Assembly (NCBI GenBank): GCA_020465985.1
Contig: JAANYP010006942.1
Coordinates: 124,001-188,000, forward strand
Direction: 5' to 3'
DNA length: 64,000 bases
From: Centrapalus pauciflorus
Lineage: Eukaryota > Streptophyta > Magnoliopsida > Asterales > Asteraceae
Position 1 is the stretch's first letter. Every line of letters begins with the position of its first letter. The notes beneath the pieces are model-generated. The model had not been told where the DNA came from, did not search any database, and was given only the letters and a program-made list of their open reading frames with translations. The position numbers and the translations under genes are program-made. Of this stretch, positions 36,678-48,939 are shown one piece after another.

Positions 36678-39600
36678 TCACACAACTTTGGGTACCCACC
36701 TCAATATGGGTCCCTTTTTGTTAGGAGTTCCAGATTTATATGACACGTGTACAGTTTTAGGAACCCATTTAGCATTTGTGTGTGGTCCGGATGCATAACC
36801 CTTTGGAATCCATTGAAGATTGGATTTATTGGGCTTTGGAACCTTAGGCGCTGAAATTGCCTTTGGTTTTTGTCTTTTTGAGACCTTTTTGACCGTTGCT
36901 TTGGTTTTGGGCCTTGGCAACAGACAAGTCTCAATTTTATTTGTGGCTAATGATGCAACATTTTTTGATTTCTTTTTCCGAATTCGTTTAACAGGATATG
37001 GCACGAAAGCATTCATTTCAGGAACCTGTCATCTAAAGCGAGTTGGACATAGATTAAATAATTCACTGAAAGAATACTTTAAAGAAACAACTGAATTCGG
37101 TACATTATTACACACATTGTCACACACATTGAATCACAAATTGTCTTTAGATATTACAGACATCCTATCTCTAGTAACAAATTCATTTGGCATTATAACC
37201 TTCTTTACAAAAAAACTCGTAAAATCCAGCATGGTGGTTTTTGGAACTCTTCTTATATGATTTGTAGGAACAAAACGATTAGAGTCAGTAAGCATGGAAG
37301 ATTTAGACTTGACAGAATTTTCTTTTTGTTGGTGAGTGGGTTTCTTGAAAGACTTGGATTGAATCTGAGTCTTTTTAGAAACCTCATTTTTAAAAGGTTT
37401 TGAACACTCACCTTTATAAATGACAGAAGAAGTTTCAGCTTTGGCCTTACCTTTATTTGATGACACATATGGAATTTTTGTGGAATGAGAAACTGTTTGT
37501 TTTTTTGAAAAATCTTTCAATTTTTGTGAAACCATTTCAAAATTTTCTCTGTAGACAGTTACTTCCACAGATTGTTGAAAAGTTTGATTTACCAATTCTT
37601 CTTCACTCTTAAGAAGAGCATCTTGAAGATCAAGAGCTTTCTTTTGAGACGACCTCAATTCCTTTTCTAAAACAGTGATTTGTTGTTGAAGAACTTTTGC
37701 AGGAATATAAAGTTGAGGAGTTGATTTTACGATTTCTGTTTTCAATTCAGCTTCTGAATAAGTTGACAAGAAGTCTTCCTCTAAAGTGGGTACTCTAGAA
37801 GGATAACTCTCGTTAAGTTTTTCATATTGAAAAGAAATTTCTTTTTCTTTATGAGCAACACGTTTCTCATTTTCTTGGTTTAAAACTTCTTTTGATGACT
37901 CAAAAAAGAAAGATTTAAGATCGGCTCCCATATAATTCATGTCATAAAATAAAGGTAAAACATTTTGTGCTTTTTCCAAATATTTAGGATTTTTAAAACC
38001 GATTCTTTGTTTAGAATGGTAAAACCTAGTTTCTTGGGCTGATTTAAGTGGATAGTTTATTCTGTTTGACCCCTTTTTAAAAATGCATCGTCAAGGGTCT
38101 TTATTCGAGAGTACAAACTTATCCTTTCTTCTTCAATCATTTTATATTTTTCTAAACTGTCTATATTTTCCATATTTACCGTATCTAACTGTTTTGTAAG
38201 TACAGAAATTTTTTCTTTTAAAGAGAGTTTTTCTTTTGATAATGTGTCCATGCAAGATTCAAGATATATATTCCTGTCCTGAACATCTACTTTTTCTATT
38301 AACATCTGTTTTATAACATTGTGATTAGTTAACCACTTTGAATGATATAGTTCAGATGACTCTTTTAAAGTTTGAGCTTGATGTTCAGCATATACACACT
38401 TTGCAGTTTCAGCATTTAATCTAGCTTGTAGATCAAGAATATGTATGTGCAATGTACATTCATTATCTACAAATAAATTATTTACATGTGCAGGAATGTA
38501 ACAGGAATATACCTCATTTGTCTCAGAACCGGATGTAGAGCATTCGGGATCATCAGTTGTGATCATCAGACATGCTGGTGGGTTTTTCAATGTCTCCCCT
38601 TCAGCAGCATGATCTAAAGTCTCAGCAGTGGAAACGGCACAATGCTCCAACCCTTGACGATCAACCATATAGCAGTTCTTGCCCTTGTCATCCTCCTCGT
38701 CGGTATCTTCAGCATCCCAGTAATCTTCCTGGGCGACGAGGGCCAGCGCATCGGTTCTTTTCTTTACGGCCTCCAGCTTTCGCTCATAATAGCTGACGTC
38801 TCTGTCTAAATTATTCTTGCACTCCCGAGCAAAGTGGCCCGGTTTACCACACTTGTAACAGAGACGCTCGTCTGCGGCTTTCGGTTCGTCTGCTCTTGGC
38901 CGTTCATCTTTCCTCTCTGCCGGCCTCTTGTCCACGCGGCGATGCTCTCTGCTGTCATCTCTTCTTCTGTCCCTCCTCTCGGGCTCTCTCCTCTCATCCC
39001 TACGGTCGTCCCTACGATCATCCCGTCGATCGTCTCGCCTATCAGAATCCCGCCTGTCATCCCTTCGATCATCGCGCCTATCGTCTCGCCTTTCATAATG
39101 GCGATTATCTCGATAGTCGCGTCTATCGTCATACCTCTGGTCATCCCGATCATCCCTCCCATAATCGTCCCTGCGATAATCATCGCGTCGTTCATCCCTT
39201 CGATCATCTGAGTACCTCCGTGGACCGGTGTCATAACGGAGCTGATTGTTTGTCTTGTTGGAAAACCGTCGTTGTTGGAAACGGTTGGTCCACAAGGCTC
39301 TCTGTTACTGTATTGAGGCCTCTTCCTCATCAAATGCCTGACGTGGAGGAGAGGCATACCTGTACTGCGATGATGATGAACCTGGAGCAAAGGATGGTGT
39401 TGGGACATTCGTGTTGGTAATCAAGGCTAGTGAATCATTCGGTTTCATCCCAGTATTGGCTGATAACAACAAAGATGCCAATTGATTCGCCATCAGTTTT
39501 TGTTGATCCACATCCCCTTGATACTTCTTAGCTCCTTAAAGACGACGTTGATTGATACCTCAGGAATGTTCAGGACTCGTTTCGTGGCCCGGCATGCGAT

Positions 39601-40169
39601 CTGCCATTCGGGGGCTAGGGCGGCAAAGAACTGGATGTTGATGTCATCCCTGTCCTTCTTGATGTGCAGTTTGTTCAATTCATTTAGGACCGCACAAAAC
39701 CTGGTAAACGTAGCTTGCAGAGATTCCCCGTCTTTGGCTCTGTAAACTTAGCCTTCGCCTCCTCAATCTTGGCACGATCATCGAGATCTGCCCCCAGCAT
39801 TTGGACTTCCAATTCCTCCCACATTTCCTTGGCAGACATTTTGTTGTCGACGCCAACCAGAATATCAGTGGGGAGGGCCTGATAGATTAAATATTCTGCC
39901 CTCTTATCGGCATGCTGTCTGTCTCTCTCGACGTCATTGGCCGGTTCTCGTTCAACTTTGGAGGCTAAGACAGGGGGGTCAGCCTCAGGTCTGGCTGCTA
40001 TTTCCCGATAATAGATGACGGGACCCTCGGAGACGGACTGAAGCATTAAATTCCCAAGCGGTTGCATCCCAACGAATTTAAGGAACCGGGATTTCCATTG
40101 TTCATACTCATCGGGATAGAGAACAGGTGGTCTGTTCTCTGATCCGAGTACGAGAGCTTCGCGAGACAT
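36678..40169 (-). pseudogene. Copia-2 gag with Arg-Asp repeat region, zinc knuckle and coiled coil
   Basis: Start chosen at MSREALVLGSENRP (40169). The capsid-like part shows DEYEQWKSRFLKFVG and later WEELEVQMLGAD near 39800. Frame changes near 39690 and 39500 and a stop at 39305-39307 interrupt it. At about 39210-38890 lies a roughly 105-residue stretch dominated by R-R-D-D repeats with scattered Y. Next come the zinc knuckle CYKCGKPGHFAREC (about 38858-38815) and long coiled-coil segments (38440-38060, 37880-37450). A basic stretch (KATVKKVSKRQKPKAI) ends near 36680. Gag binds the RNA and forms particles in this class. The RD region is far longer than expected in a copia gag. Confidence 0.8.
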
Positions 40170-40254
40170 GATTGTTGGTGCTGATGAAAGAGTTAAGATC
40201 TTAAAGGTGGAAACTTGACACGGATGGGCTGGACTTTGGAAGAATAGCACTGTG

Positions 40255-40930
40255 GATGGTGCTAATTCGGATAACAGAATGATTTCGGATGGGCTAGGAA
40301 TTCGGATGAATGGAGTTCGGGTGAACAGTGTTTCGGATGGTCAGGACCAAATTCGGATGAGATTTGATTTCGGATGGAGGACCTAATTCGGATGGTAAGA
40401 ATTCCGAGGGACCGAATTCGGATGAACCGGATTCGGATGAACAGTGATGATTTCAGATTGAGGACCTAATTCGGATGGGGGGGCCTAATTCGGATGGTAA
40501 GAAGTATGTTGGACCGAATTCGGATGACCGGATTCGGATGAACAGTTAGGACTTCAGATGGGCAATATGTGGTTCGGATGAAGTGAGGGAACCGAATTCG
40601 GATGGTCCGAATTCGGGTGAACAGTGGACAGGGACTTAGGAAAATGTCCAGGTAGGGGACCGAATTCGGATGGTCCGAGTTCGGGTGGTCCGAAATGGAT
40701 ATGGTCCGAAGTGAAAATTTTAAAATTTAAGCACAAGTCCAAAATGATAAAATAAGGATGCCTGATCTGAACTTCGGATGGGACCGAAGTATGGTCCGAA
40801 ATAGGCACTGGGAGGTCCGAAATTCACCTAAGGTTGGTCCGAATTGGACCGAAGTGAAGTCCGAACTAGGATGATATTTGGTTCGAATTGGGATCTTATA
40901 TGGTCCGAATTACTACAGTGGACGGTCCGA
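40255..40930. repeat. Copia-2 leader array of CCGAATTCGG motifs
   Basis: About 20 copies of (C)CGAATTCGGATG and variants such as CCGAAGT and CCGAATTAC lie between the primer site and gag, in both orientations. It mirrors the 31380-31905 array, so the two arrays bracket gag-pol. Confidence 0.88.
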
Positions 40931-41349
40931 AATACAGCAGGTTTTTGCAGGTTTTCTAAGGCAGAACAGAGCAGAAGACTATTTTATCAGTTTTAAAGCC
41001 TAAAAAAGTTTCTAAATGATTTGTAAATTATTTTAAACACTTGTGATGATTTAAAATAACCAAAAACACTTAAAATCAGTAAAGAACAAGCTAAAAACCC
41101 ACTAAAAACCCATATTTTTTAAAATTTTTCAATGCTCCGATTCTTGATGATTTTAATGGAAATATGGAACTTAATGAGCTCGTAATCAGTATATGAGGAT
41201 ATTGTGATGATTATAAGACTATAAGAACACAATAAACACGTAAAAACAGAGAAAAAGATGATCTAACCGAATGGGAGAATGAAGAACACGAAGAACACAA
41301 GAAAAACCCAGCAGAATCCGTGAGAATGCAGTTGAAATCCACCTTTTGG

Positions 41350-41361
41350 GCTCTGATACCA
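41350..41361 (-). promoter_or_regulatory. Primer binding site of copia-2 (initiator tRNA-Met)
   Basis: Minus strand TGGTATCAGAGC, two bases inside the 5' LTR. Confidence 0.93.
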
Positions 41362-41363
41362 AT

Positions 41364-41710
41364 TGTAAATTACGTAATCCCGTATGTTTCAGCACCTTTG
41401 ATGATTCTTTCACACAACCCAAGAGGAAACAAGCTCAATAATGGGGTTATGATGAAGAAGACAAAGAGAATATTGAGAGAGTGAATAATGGCGGCTGCAA
41501 GTTTGTATTCAATATGTTTTTAACCGTGTAATACAATAAAGCAAACCCTAGGAGCTTTATAGCTCCAATTAACTAACTATGGGGCATTGACACGATTGCC
41601 CCCTAGATTTTTACAATGAAATAAATTACAAGGAAACAAATACAAAGATAAATGCTAAGTAAATAATTATTACAAAATAACTCCATATGATCGAAATTAT
41701 ATGTCTAACA
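41364..41710 (-). repeat. Copia-2 5' LTR
   Basis: Direct repeat of 27298-27644. Short for a Sirevirus-like element (347 bp). Followed by the CCTTC target duplication. Confidence 0.95.
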
Positions 41711-41715
41711 CCTTC

Positions 41716-42018
41716 TTCTCTTCTTAAGGTCGACATCCACTCTACTACCACGTCTTTGTAGATGTGCTCACCTCCTAAATCCAAAACCGCCTCCCAACCC
41801 AATCGATCGAAGCTTTGTGCTACCCCATAATTTTCGAATTCATCCTTTTTCACTCTTTTCTCAATGAACACCTTCCCTGAGAATTTCTTGCTCATGAATA
41901 ACTGTTGTCGGATGTTGGCCGGGTGTTGTGATAAGTAGAAATCTGGGTTCCATTCTACCCTTGGTCAGGAAGGTGTACTGGGGCCTACCCCCACTCGTTG
42001 TCTGGTTCTTCACGACAT
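41716..42018 (-). pseudogene. Athila env-like ORF 2, N-terminal part
   Basis: The ATG at 42018-42016 stands directly after a TAATTGCAG acceptor. Reading from it gives two early stops (codon 3 and about codon 18), then FSGKVFIEKRVKKDEFENYG and SFDRLGWEAVLDL, which parallel the start of env-like ORF 1 (HFYIERTLKESDFKNF, SFNRLGWSGALHL). At 41716 it is cut by copia-2 and continues at 27292. It is clearly a diverged second copy of the same kind of ORF. Confidence 0.72.
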
Positions 42019-43119
42019 CTGCAATTACGACCAATTTAGTATATAATTGTACCAAATTTAATTTCGTGAAATAGACCACAATGCACCTTCTATGCATCAA
42101 CAATTATATATGCAACATATATATATTAGCGAACTACTCAATATAAACATGTCGTCATATTACTAACTTGAGCAAAATACATAGAATAGCAACGAACTTT
42201 TACGTGACTTTGATAGCATGTTTTTTTTCCAAATTTCACCACAATTCTACTTCTTAATACACTTTGCACACATAACCAATGGCTACATTTCTAACTAATT
42301 GTTCATGTAAAAAGTCAACTCAAAAGTCAAAATTTGTCCAAAGATTCCATTAAAGCTCATCTTTCTTACTTTCAAGGGAGATTCACAAAAGTTCATACCT
42401 TGTTAGTGAGTGTGATGAAAAATGCTTCGATCTAGCTTTGGTGATAGCTTGAATCCTAACTTGACTCTTTCTTCCCCAACTTGAGTTGAAAACTCAAGAT
42501 TTTTGCCAAAGATTGCTCCTAGTGATGTTCTAAATCCTTCCCAAAGAATGTTTTGAGCAAAAGATGAAGAATTTTCATGAAAATTGGTCAAGAGGGGGTA
42601 GAGCCATAATGGGAGTGCAAGGTGTGCTCTTGGTAGGGTTTAAATGACATTTTTCTTATTTATTTGGAAGGAAAAACGGGTAGGCGCACCCCTGAGAGCA
42701 GGCCTGCGCCGGCGGCTGCGCTTGGGGGGCCTGTTCGGCTAAACTTTTTTTCATTTTAATGGGTTTTTGGGGGCATGCTTGGCTCATAAAAATGCAATTT
42801 TCTTCATATAAATTAGTTTTAGACCTATCACATAACACCTAAGTGTGTTTCCCCTTCCCTAACTTAAAGAAAAGTGTCGTCCTCGACACAAAATTAAAGC
42901 TAAAACGGAGGGCTTATGAGTAACTAATTTTTACGATAGACATCACTTAAGCAACTCATTTTTGGAATTAGAAAGTATAGCATAGGAATTAACACAACTA
43001 CTAGCAACGGTGCCAACATAAACACCAGGGGTAAATGTCTTTGCCTATCGGCCAACCACATAACCAAATGTAAATTGTTTAGAACATATGAGACTAAAAT
43101 GTTTGTTAGAGCTAGACAA
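42019..43119. other. Spacer and leader of Athila env-like ORF 2
   Basis: Non-coding in all frames. On the minus strand a GC-rich motif block (42675-42730, with GCAGGCCTGCGCC) is followed by a leader with a donor-like AACAAG|GTATGAAC near 42400 and an acceptor at 42019. An intron of about 380 bp upstream of the ORF is plausible. Confidence 0.5.
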
Positions 43120-43180
43120 TCAGTGACAGGATCTAGAATTCATCAGGAGATGTGATGTGAGAAGTGCGAGCAGAGTGAGG

Positions 43181-44430
43181 TCAGGAATCACGGTGGCCGA
43201 CTGCCCGTTCAAGCTCCTCCACCCGAGACTGAAGGCTTGTAAGCCAACGGGAGTGAGCTCCCACCGACAGCCCCTGGAACTGGAAATCCTGTTTAACCTT
43301 TTCGACTTCTTGAAGCACGGATTTGCTTGCCACAAGAAGTCCTTCCACTGCAGCTTTTATAGCGTCCAGACGAGCTTGTAACACCTCATTATCAGAAGGG
43401 AGTTGAGTGGATGATCCCCTATCTCGGTTCTCTCTTCTACTAATCGGGTCTTTCCTTTACCAGTGTCCGTTTCGTATATGTAGAATGATCGAGCGGGTGG
43501 TATTATGGAAACCGTACCGTGTGAAGGGTCTCGAATCAAGAAGGTGTCTGATGCATGTTCAAACGCTAGCCCGGCCATCGTGCTACGTGTAAACCACACG
43601 TCATTTGGCCCTAAAAGTCTAGGACTTGATCCTTCCGAAATTATGCCCATGATGATAAACAACTCGCTAAGCATGCGAGCATAAGGAATTTCGACTGGAG
43701 ATTTGGCAAAGGTGGCCTCCCTTAGCGTCTGCATGATGATGTATGCTAAAGATATTGCGGGCTTCCCAGTGAGTAATGCATGAATGATCATTACCACTAG
43801 AGTTCGCACAGAAGTGGTATTTTCCGAACGAGGTAGGATATTGAATACTACTAATTTCCATAACACCTTAGCCCACGACCTTAGATCACCCCTATAATAT
43901 TTGGTATAGACGCGTACCTGCTCAATAGTGAGATCAAAAACCTCAGATAACTTTTTAGCCCATCCTTCAGAATGTCGCAAAACACCACTCGATAAATCCC
44001 GTTCAGGCCAAAATTCCCAACTCAGTGGAATGTCAGTGTCAAAGTCGAAATAGTCACATAAGTCGGTTCTTGAAACGACCACTTCTTTGCCATTAATAGT
44101 TCCCCGAAGTTCAAAGTCATGCTCTACCTCGGCCTCTCGCCGGATCAAAGTGCGCATCCATTGTCGAATTTCATGCTGATGAATATATGGTGTTTCTAGG
44201 TGAAGAGCACCCGACCATCCCAATCGGTTGAAGCTTTCGATGATTTTGAAATTTTTGAAATCTGATTCCTTGAGAGTCCTTTCAATGTAAAAATGTACCG
44301 GAGGCTCCGACGCGGGAAAGGACCGTGGAGGTGATGGGTATTCAATGTTGATTGGGATGGGCATGTGTACCCTCATTCGAGGTGTTCGTGTAATACGGCG
44401 ATGAGAGTTTCTGTTGAATTGATGTGCCAT
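43181..44430 (-). pseudogene. Athila env-like ORF 1, nearly intact
   Basis: The start MAHQFNRNSHRR at 44430 lies directly after a TAAATAG acceptor. 357 codons are open to 43357: HFYIERTLKESDFKNFKIIE, LRGTINGKEVVVSRTDLCDY, WAKVLWKLVVFNILPRSE and ALLTGKPAISLAYIIM are characteristic of the Athila ORF between pol and the LTR. A frame change near 43370 separates a coiled-coil tail (VLQARLDAIKAAVEGLL to VEELERAVGH) that stops at 43181. The protein has no assigned biochemical role; a viral envelope origin has been proposed for the family, but no clear signal peptide or anchor is seen here. Confidence 0.78.
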
Positions 44431-45866
44431 CTATTTATAGAAAAGTATTAAGTATGGACTTAGAATGGATAATGTGTATGTGAAAATCACGGAATGTACA
44501 TCTCGATGGACTCCGATGAATCCGATGAGATTATCATGGACCGAATGAATATATCCTAAAGATTAGCTCGAATGGACAATCCATAATATGGGAACTCTAG
44601 ATGACATTGTATTCTACAATATAGGCATGAAATCGACTTTTGTCCTGCATGGCACAGTATGAGTACGTAGCATGACAATTCCTCTATGTAGGACAATTAA
44701 TTTTTATGTAAATGCCATGGAGAGATTTGGATTTCTTGATAAAAATAGCGCTTCTAAGATTGAACTACGCAATTCATGCTTCCAAAATTATGCACAATGT
44801 ATCTAGAAACTTTCCTATATGCTCTATAGCATGGTAGTAAATTTGAAGCCGTGAATATGTCACAGTGACTAAACTTTTAAAATCAAGATCGTGAAAATAT
44901 GAATGCATAGCATGAAGTTCCTATGTTCTTGGAGATATAATTCTCTTTGTGAAATATAACTCTAATTTTGACCTAATACTACCTTAACATGTGAAAGATG
45001 AAGTTAGGGCAAAATTATGCTCCATTGAACATGAGCATGCCTATATATCTTGGAAGCTTGAAATAAGAGTATGGAGGAGATGGAGACTTACACTGAGAAT
45101 AGTTGCAAGAAAGACTAGGAAGAATGAGATGAACAACTCTGATGCAAGAGGTTCCATAAGCAATAGAGAGCACAATTTTCGTGTGATATTTGGGTAAAAT
45201 GGGTGAAATGAGGAGAAAGGGGATTAAAAGTTCATTGGTGTTCGTTAGGGCGTAGGCGCGGGCGCACCCCTGCGCTGGCCGGTGCGCTTGGGGCGCACCC
45301 CTGCGCCAGCCGTGGCTCTGCTTCCAGGTGCGTTTCATGTGTGCTGCTTTTGGTGTTTGGTCCCCCAATGCTGATCATTATTATGTACAAAAGGAGATTC
45401 ACAACTCCGAAATTAGCCGTCTTTTTCCTTGATTCTCCCTTTTTGCAATGGTCCCAATAATGTACAACCCTTCCCCAACTGCGTTGGTAGCTATGTATGA
45501 CATTTTGTAGTAAAGTCAAGTGTAAATGCAGTTAAGTGTTTTATAGGACGATTTAAGAATTACTAACAAGAGGATCTAAATGTAACTAAATAAACGAAAT
45601 TAAAACACACTTTCGTGGTGAAAAACGATTGCACTTAACACGTGCAACAAGCCTTTGAACCCCTCGGTAGCCCGAGTGGATGAGTTATAGTCTCGTGAGG
45701 GTTTCTATGGAACACACCCACAAATTTCGCTGGATTGCCTTCAGAAAGCGCTAAGTTTAATGTTGCCAGCCCGACATTTGACTTCCTACTATTTAAGTGA
45801 CATCTTCTAAGACCATCGTCTCAGATGACATAATTTCTTTATCAGTCCATTGTACAATAATTTTAA
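44431..45866. other. Spacer and leader between Athila integrase and env-like ORF 1
   Basis: No coding domain. On the minus strand a GC motif block (45245-45325, including GGCGCACCCCTGCGCC) is followed by a pyrimidine-rich leader, a donor-like CAG|TGTAAGTC near 45090 and an acceptor at 44431. This suggests an intron of about 650 bp and a separate leader for the ORF. 45330-45866 shows nothing recognisable. Confidence 0.5.
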
Positions 45867-46855
45867 TCAATGCCCATTTACCTTGAACGGTTCACCACCT
45901 TTTAGTTTGCCTGGGAAGAGTCGCAGGCGTGCATTAAATAACCAGACCTTATCACCTTTATTAAACACTTTTCGTTTAATTAATCGATCGTGGAAAGCTT
46001 TTGTTTTCTCTTCGTATATTTTAGCACTTTCATATGCTTCCCTACGTATTTCTTCTGGCTCGTTTAATTGGTGTTTTCGGTTGATACCAGCATCTGTGAA
46101 ATTGAGATTTGTATTTTTAATTACCCATAATGCACGGTGTTCTAATTCAACTGGTAGATGACATAATTTCTCATACACTAATTTATATGGACACATGCCA
46201 ATAGGAGTTTTAAAAGCTGTGCGATATGCCCACAGTGCATCGTCTAGTCGTGTTGACCAATCTTTACGATCGGGTCGCACTATTTTCTCTAGTATGTGCT
46301 TATTTCTCTATTGGACACTTCTACCTTGTCCACTAGTTTGTGGATGATATGGGGTTGCGATTTTATGGGTTCCCCATAATGTTTAAGTAGTTTGTTGAAG
46401 TACATATTCTTAAAATGAGAACCACCATCACTAATTATAGCTCTAGGAATTACATGACGCGAAAATATATTTCGTTTAGCGAATTGGCAAACTACCTTAT
46501 GGTCGTTAGTCCTCTTGGCCTCTGCTTCTACCCACTTAGAGACGTAATCAACTACCACTAGAATATATTCAAAACCATATGAATTAGGAAAGGGTCCCAT
46601 GAAGTCTATGCCCTACACATCAAATATCTCAACAATGAGAATCGGTGTCATAGGCATTTGGTCGCTCTTCGAGATTCCTCCTATCTGTTGACATCGCAGG
46701 CATGATTTAACAAACTCGTATGAGTCCTTAAAAATGGTTAGCCAAAAGAATCCACATTGTAAAAATTGATGGCCTGTCTTTTTGGCATTAAAGTGACCTC
46801 TGCATGCATACGAATGGCAGTGATTTAGAATATCATAATGCTCAGTGTCTGGCAC
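45867..46855 (-). pseudogene. Athila integrase
   Basis: Zinc domain H-H-C-C in NHCHSYACRGHFNAKKT and CLRCQQIGG; catalytic core with MGPFPNSYGFEYILVVVDYV and ISDGGSHFKN. Then come FKTPIGMCPYKLVYEK and a C-terminal FNKGDKVWLFNARLRLFPGK. A stop near 46615 takes the place of the Trp before GIDF, and frame changes near 46290 and 46330 break it. Confidence 0.85.
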
Positions 46856-47184
46856 ACATCGCCGGATAATTTGATCTACTCCAATTTTGAATAAATCTGG
46901 TTCCTCCCAAATGTATTGTTTAGTTTGGAAGAAGAGGTACTTTCTATGATGTGAGTTCCAGTGGCCTGGGATTTTCCCTGTGGCAAAGTAGTTTACTAAA
47001 TTAGCAAACCATCACACTTTTGCGATGAACAGTAGTTGTTCATCTGGGAAGTTATCCCGAATGGAATCTAGCATATCGGTGGTGATTGTCGGCAATCTCG
47101 ATAGATGATCTGCTACTACATTTTCTGAGCCCTTTTTATCTCGGATTTCTAGATCAAACTCTTGTTATAGCAGTATCGAACGAA

Positions 47185-48939
47185 TTAGCCGTGGTTTAGC
47201 GTCTTTCTTAGCCAAGAGCTATCGTAAGGCATTGTGATCGGAATACACATCACCTTAGCTCCCCAGACATAAAATTGAAACTTATCTAGAGCGTAGACTA
47301 GTGCAAGTAATTCTTTTTCAGTTGTTGTATAATTTATTTGAGCTTCGAAGAATGTTTTACTTGCATAGTATATTACCACAGGCTTTTTGTCCACTCGTTG
47401 GCCAAGGACGACACCTACTGCATGATCACTTGCGCCACACATGATCTCGAAAGGCTGAGACCAATCGGGTGATTGCTAGATCGGTGCCTCAGTGAGCGTA
47501 GCTTTTTAACGTGTTAAACGCCTCTAAACATCCCTTATCAAAATTAAATGGGGCATCCTTAAGTAATAAGTTACACAAAGGCTTGGTTATGGCTCTAAAG
47601 TCTTTTATAAACCTTCGATAGAACCCTGCATGACCTAAGAAAGAACGTACTCCTTTAATATTAGTAGGTGGCGGTAATGATGAAATTAGTTGTATTTTAG
47701 CTCGATCAACCTCCATTCCTTTTTCAGACACTATATGTCCTAAAACTACTCCCTCTTTGACCATGAAATGACTCTTTTCCCAGCTTAATACCAAATTAGT
47801 TTCGGTACTCCGATTGAGAACTTTCTCAAAATGGGAGAGACGCCCTTCGAATGACTTATCAAATATGGAAAAGTCATCCATGAAGATTTCAAGAGATCCT
47901 CCGACCAGATCTGAGAATATAGCCATCATACATCGCTGGAATGTGGTCGGAGCATTACACAGTCCAAATGGCATTCTTCGGTAGGTAAATGTGCCATACG
48001 GACATGTGAAGGTCGTTTTGTCTTGGTCTTCTAGGTGTATCGGGATTTGATCATACCCCGAATAGCCGTCTAAAAAGCAATAGAACTTTAGTCCTGCTAA
48101 TTTCTCTACTATTTGGTCAATGAATGGCAAAAGGAAATGATCCTTAGAGGTTGCAGCATTTAGTTTTCTGTAGTCAGTACATACTCTCCACCCCGTTACA
48201 GGGTGAGTTGCAATCTTTTCTCCTTCAGGAGTTCGACTACAGTGATTCCTGATTTCTTGGGAACCATCTGTGTGGGACTAACCCATTGGCTATCTGATAT
48301 AGGATAAATAATTCCAGCATCTAGCCATTTCAGTACTTCTTTCTTCACCACTTCTCTAAGGTTGGGATCTAGCCTTCGTTGAGCATCTCTGCTTGGCTTA
48401 GCTGTTGGATCAGTGATAATCCTATGCATGCACACTGTTGGGCTAATCCCCTTAAGGTCTGCTATAGTCCAGCCTACCGCTTCCTTATGTCTCGATAAGA
48501 CTTCTAGTAATGTCTTTTCTTGTGCATCAGTAAGGTCTGTTGCAATAATCACATGCAATGTACTATCAGGGCCAAGGAAAGCGTACTTAAGATGAGACAG
48601 AAGTGGTTTCAACTCCAGCTTGGGTGGTTGTTCTAGAGATGGTTTTGCTGGTGGTGGTAAATCAATAGGAAGTTTCTCAATCTTGTGTGTCCATGGTGGT
48701 TGTGTAGAATCCACTGATTGAACATATTCAAGATCGAACTCTCTACAGTCGGACATATTATCCAACTTATGCTCATTATAATATAGAAGCAGTTCCACTA
48801 GATCCTTACATGTTATTGTTGATAATTGTTGTTGTATTAAATCATCAACTAAGTCGATCATGTAACACTCTGAATCCAATGGTGTATTAGGTACATTATT
48901 CAAGACATTGAGTTGAAGTTTGCGGTTTCCGAATGCCAT
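47185..48939 (-). pseudogene. Athila reverse transcriptase and RNase H
   Basis: Upstream connection WTIADLKGISPTVCMH and GIIYPISDSQWVSP, then, after a frame change near 48200, RT motifs FLDGYSGYDQIPIHLEDQ, TFTYRRMPFGLCNAP and IFMDDFSIF (FMDD in place of Y-x-D-D, usual in this clade), and SFLGHAGFYRRFIKDF. RNase H follows in another frame with MCGASDHAVGVVLGQ, where the usual catalytic Asp is Gly, then YYASKTFFEAQINYTTTEKE. Inactive. Confidence 0.88.

Larger units (their letters stand above)
27298..41710 (-). mobile_element. Copia-2: full-length Sirevirus-like copia with env-like ORF, TSD CCTTC
   Basis: LTRs are 27298-27644 and 41364-41710 (347 bp each, about eight differences). CCTTC stands on both sides (27293-27297, 41711-41715). 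The primer site TGGTATCAGAGC and the polypurine tract AAAAGGGGGAGAT are in place. Minus-strand order is LTR, motif array, gag with zinc knuckle, protease, integrase, RT, RNase H, motif array, env-like ORF, LTR. At 14.4 kb it is long for a copia, as usual for Sireviruses. Several stops and frame changes disable it. It interrupts Athila env-like ORF 2. Confidence 0.93.

Noticed and set aside
36820..37260. Plus-strand 146-codon frame
   Set aside because: Antisense shadow of the copia-2 gag/pol region with no domain.
38834..39420. Long plus-strand and alternative minus-strand frames rich in Ile/Pro, His/Arg or Thr/Met
   Set aside because: Other-frame readings of the Arg-Asp repeat in copia-2 gag; repeats keep several frames open by chance.
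27298..41710. Endogenous pararetrovirus or true retrovirus
   Set aside because: Domain order (integrase before RT), DSG protease, LTRs and TSD are those of Ty1/copia; no movement protein or pararetroviral coat motif was seen.
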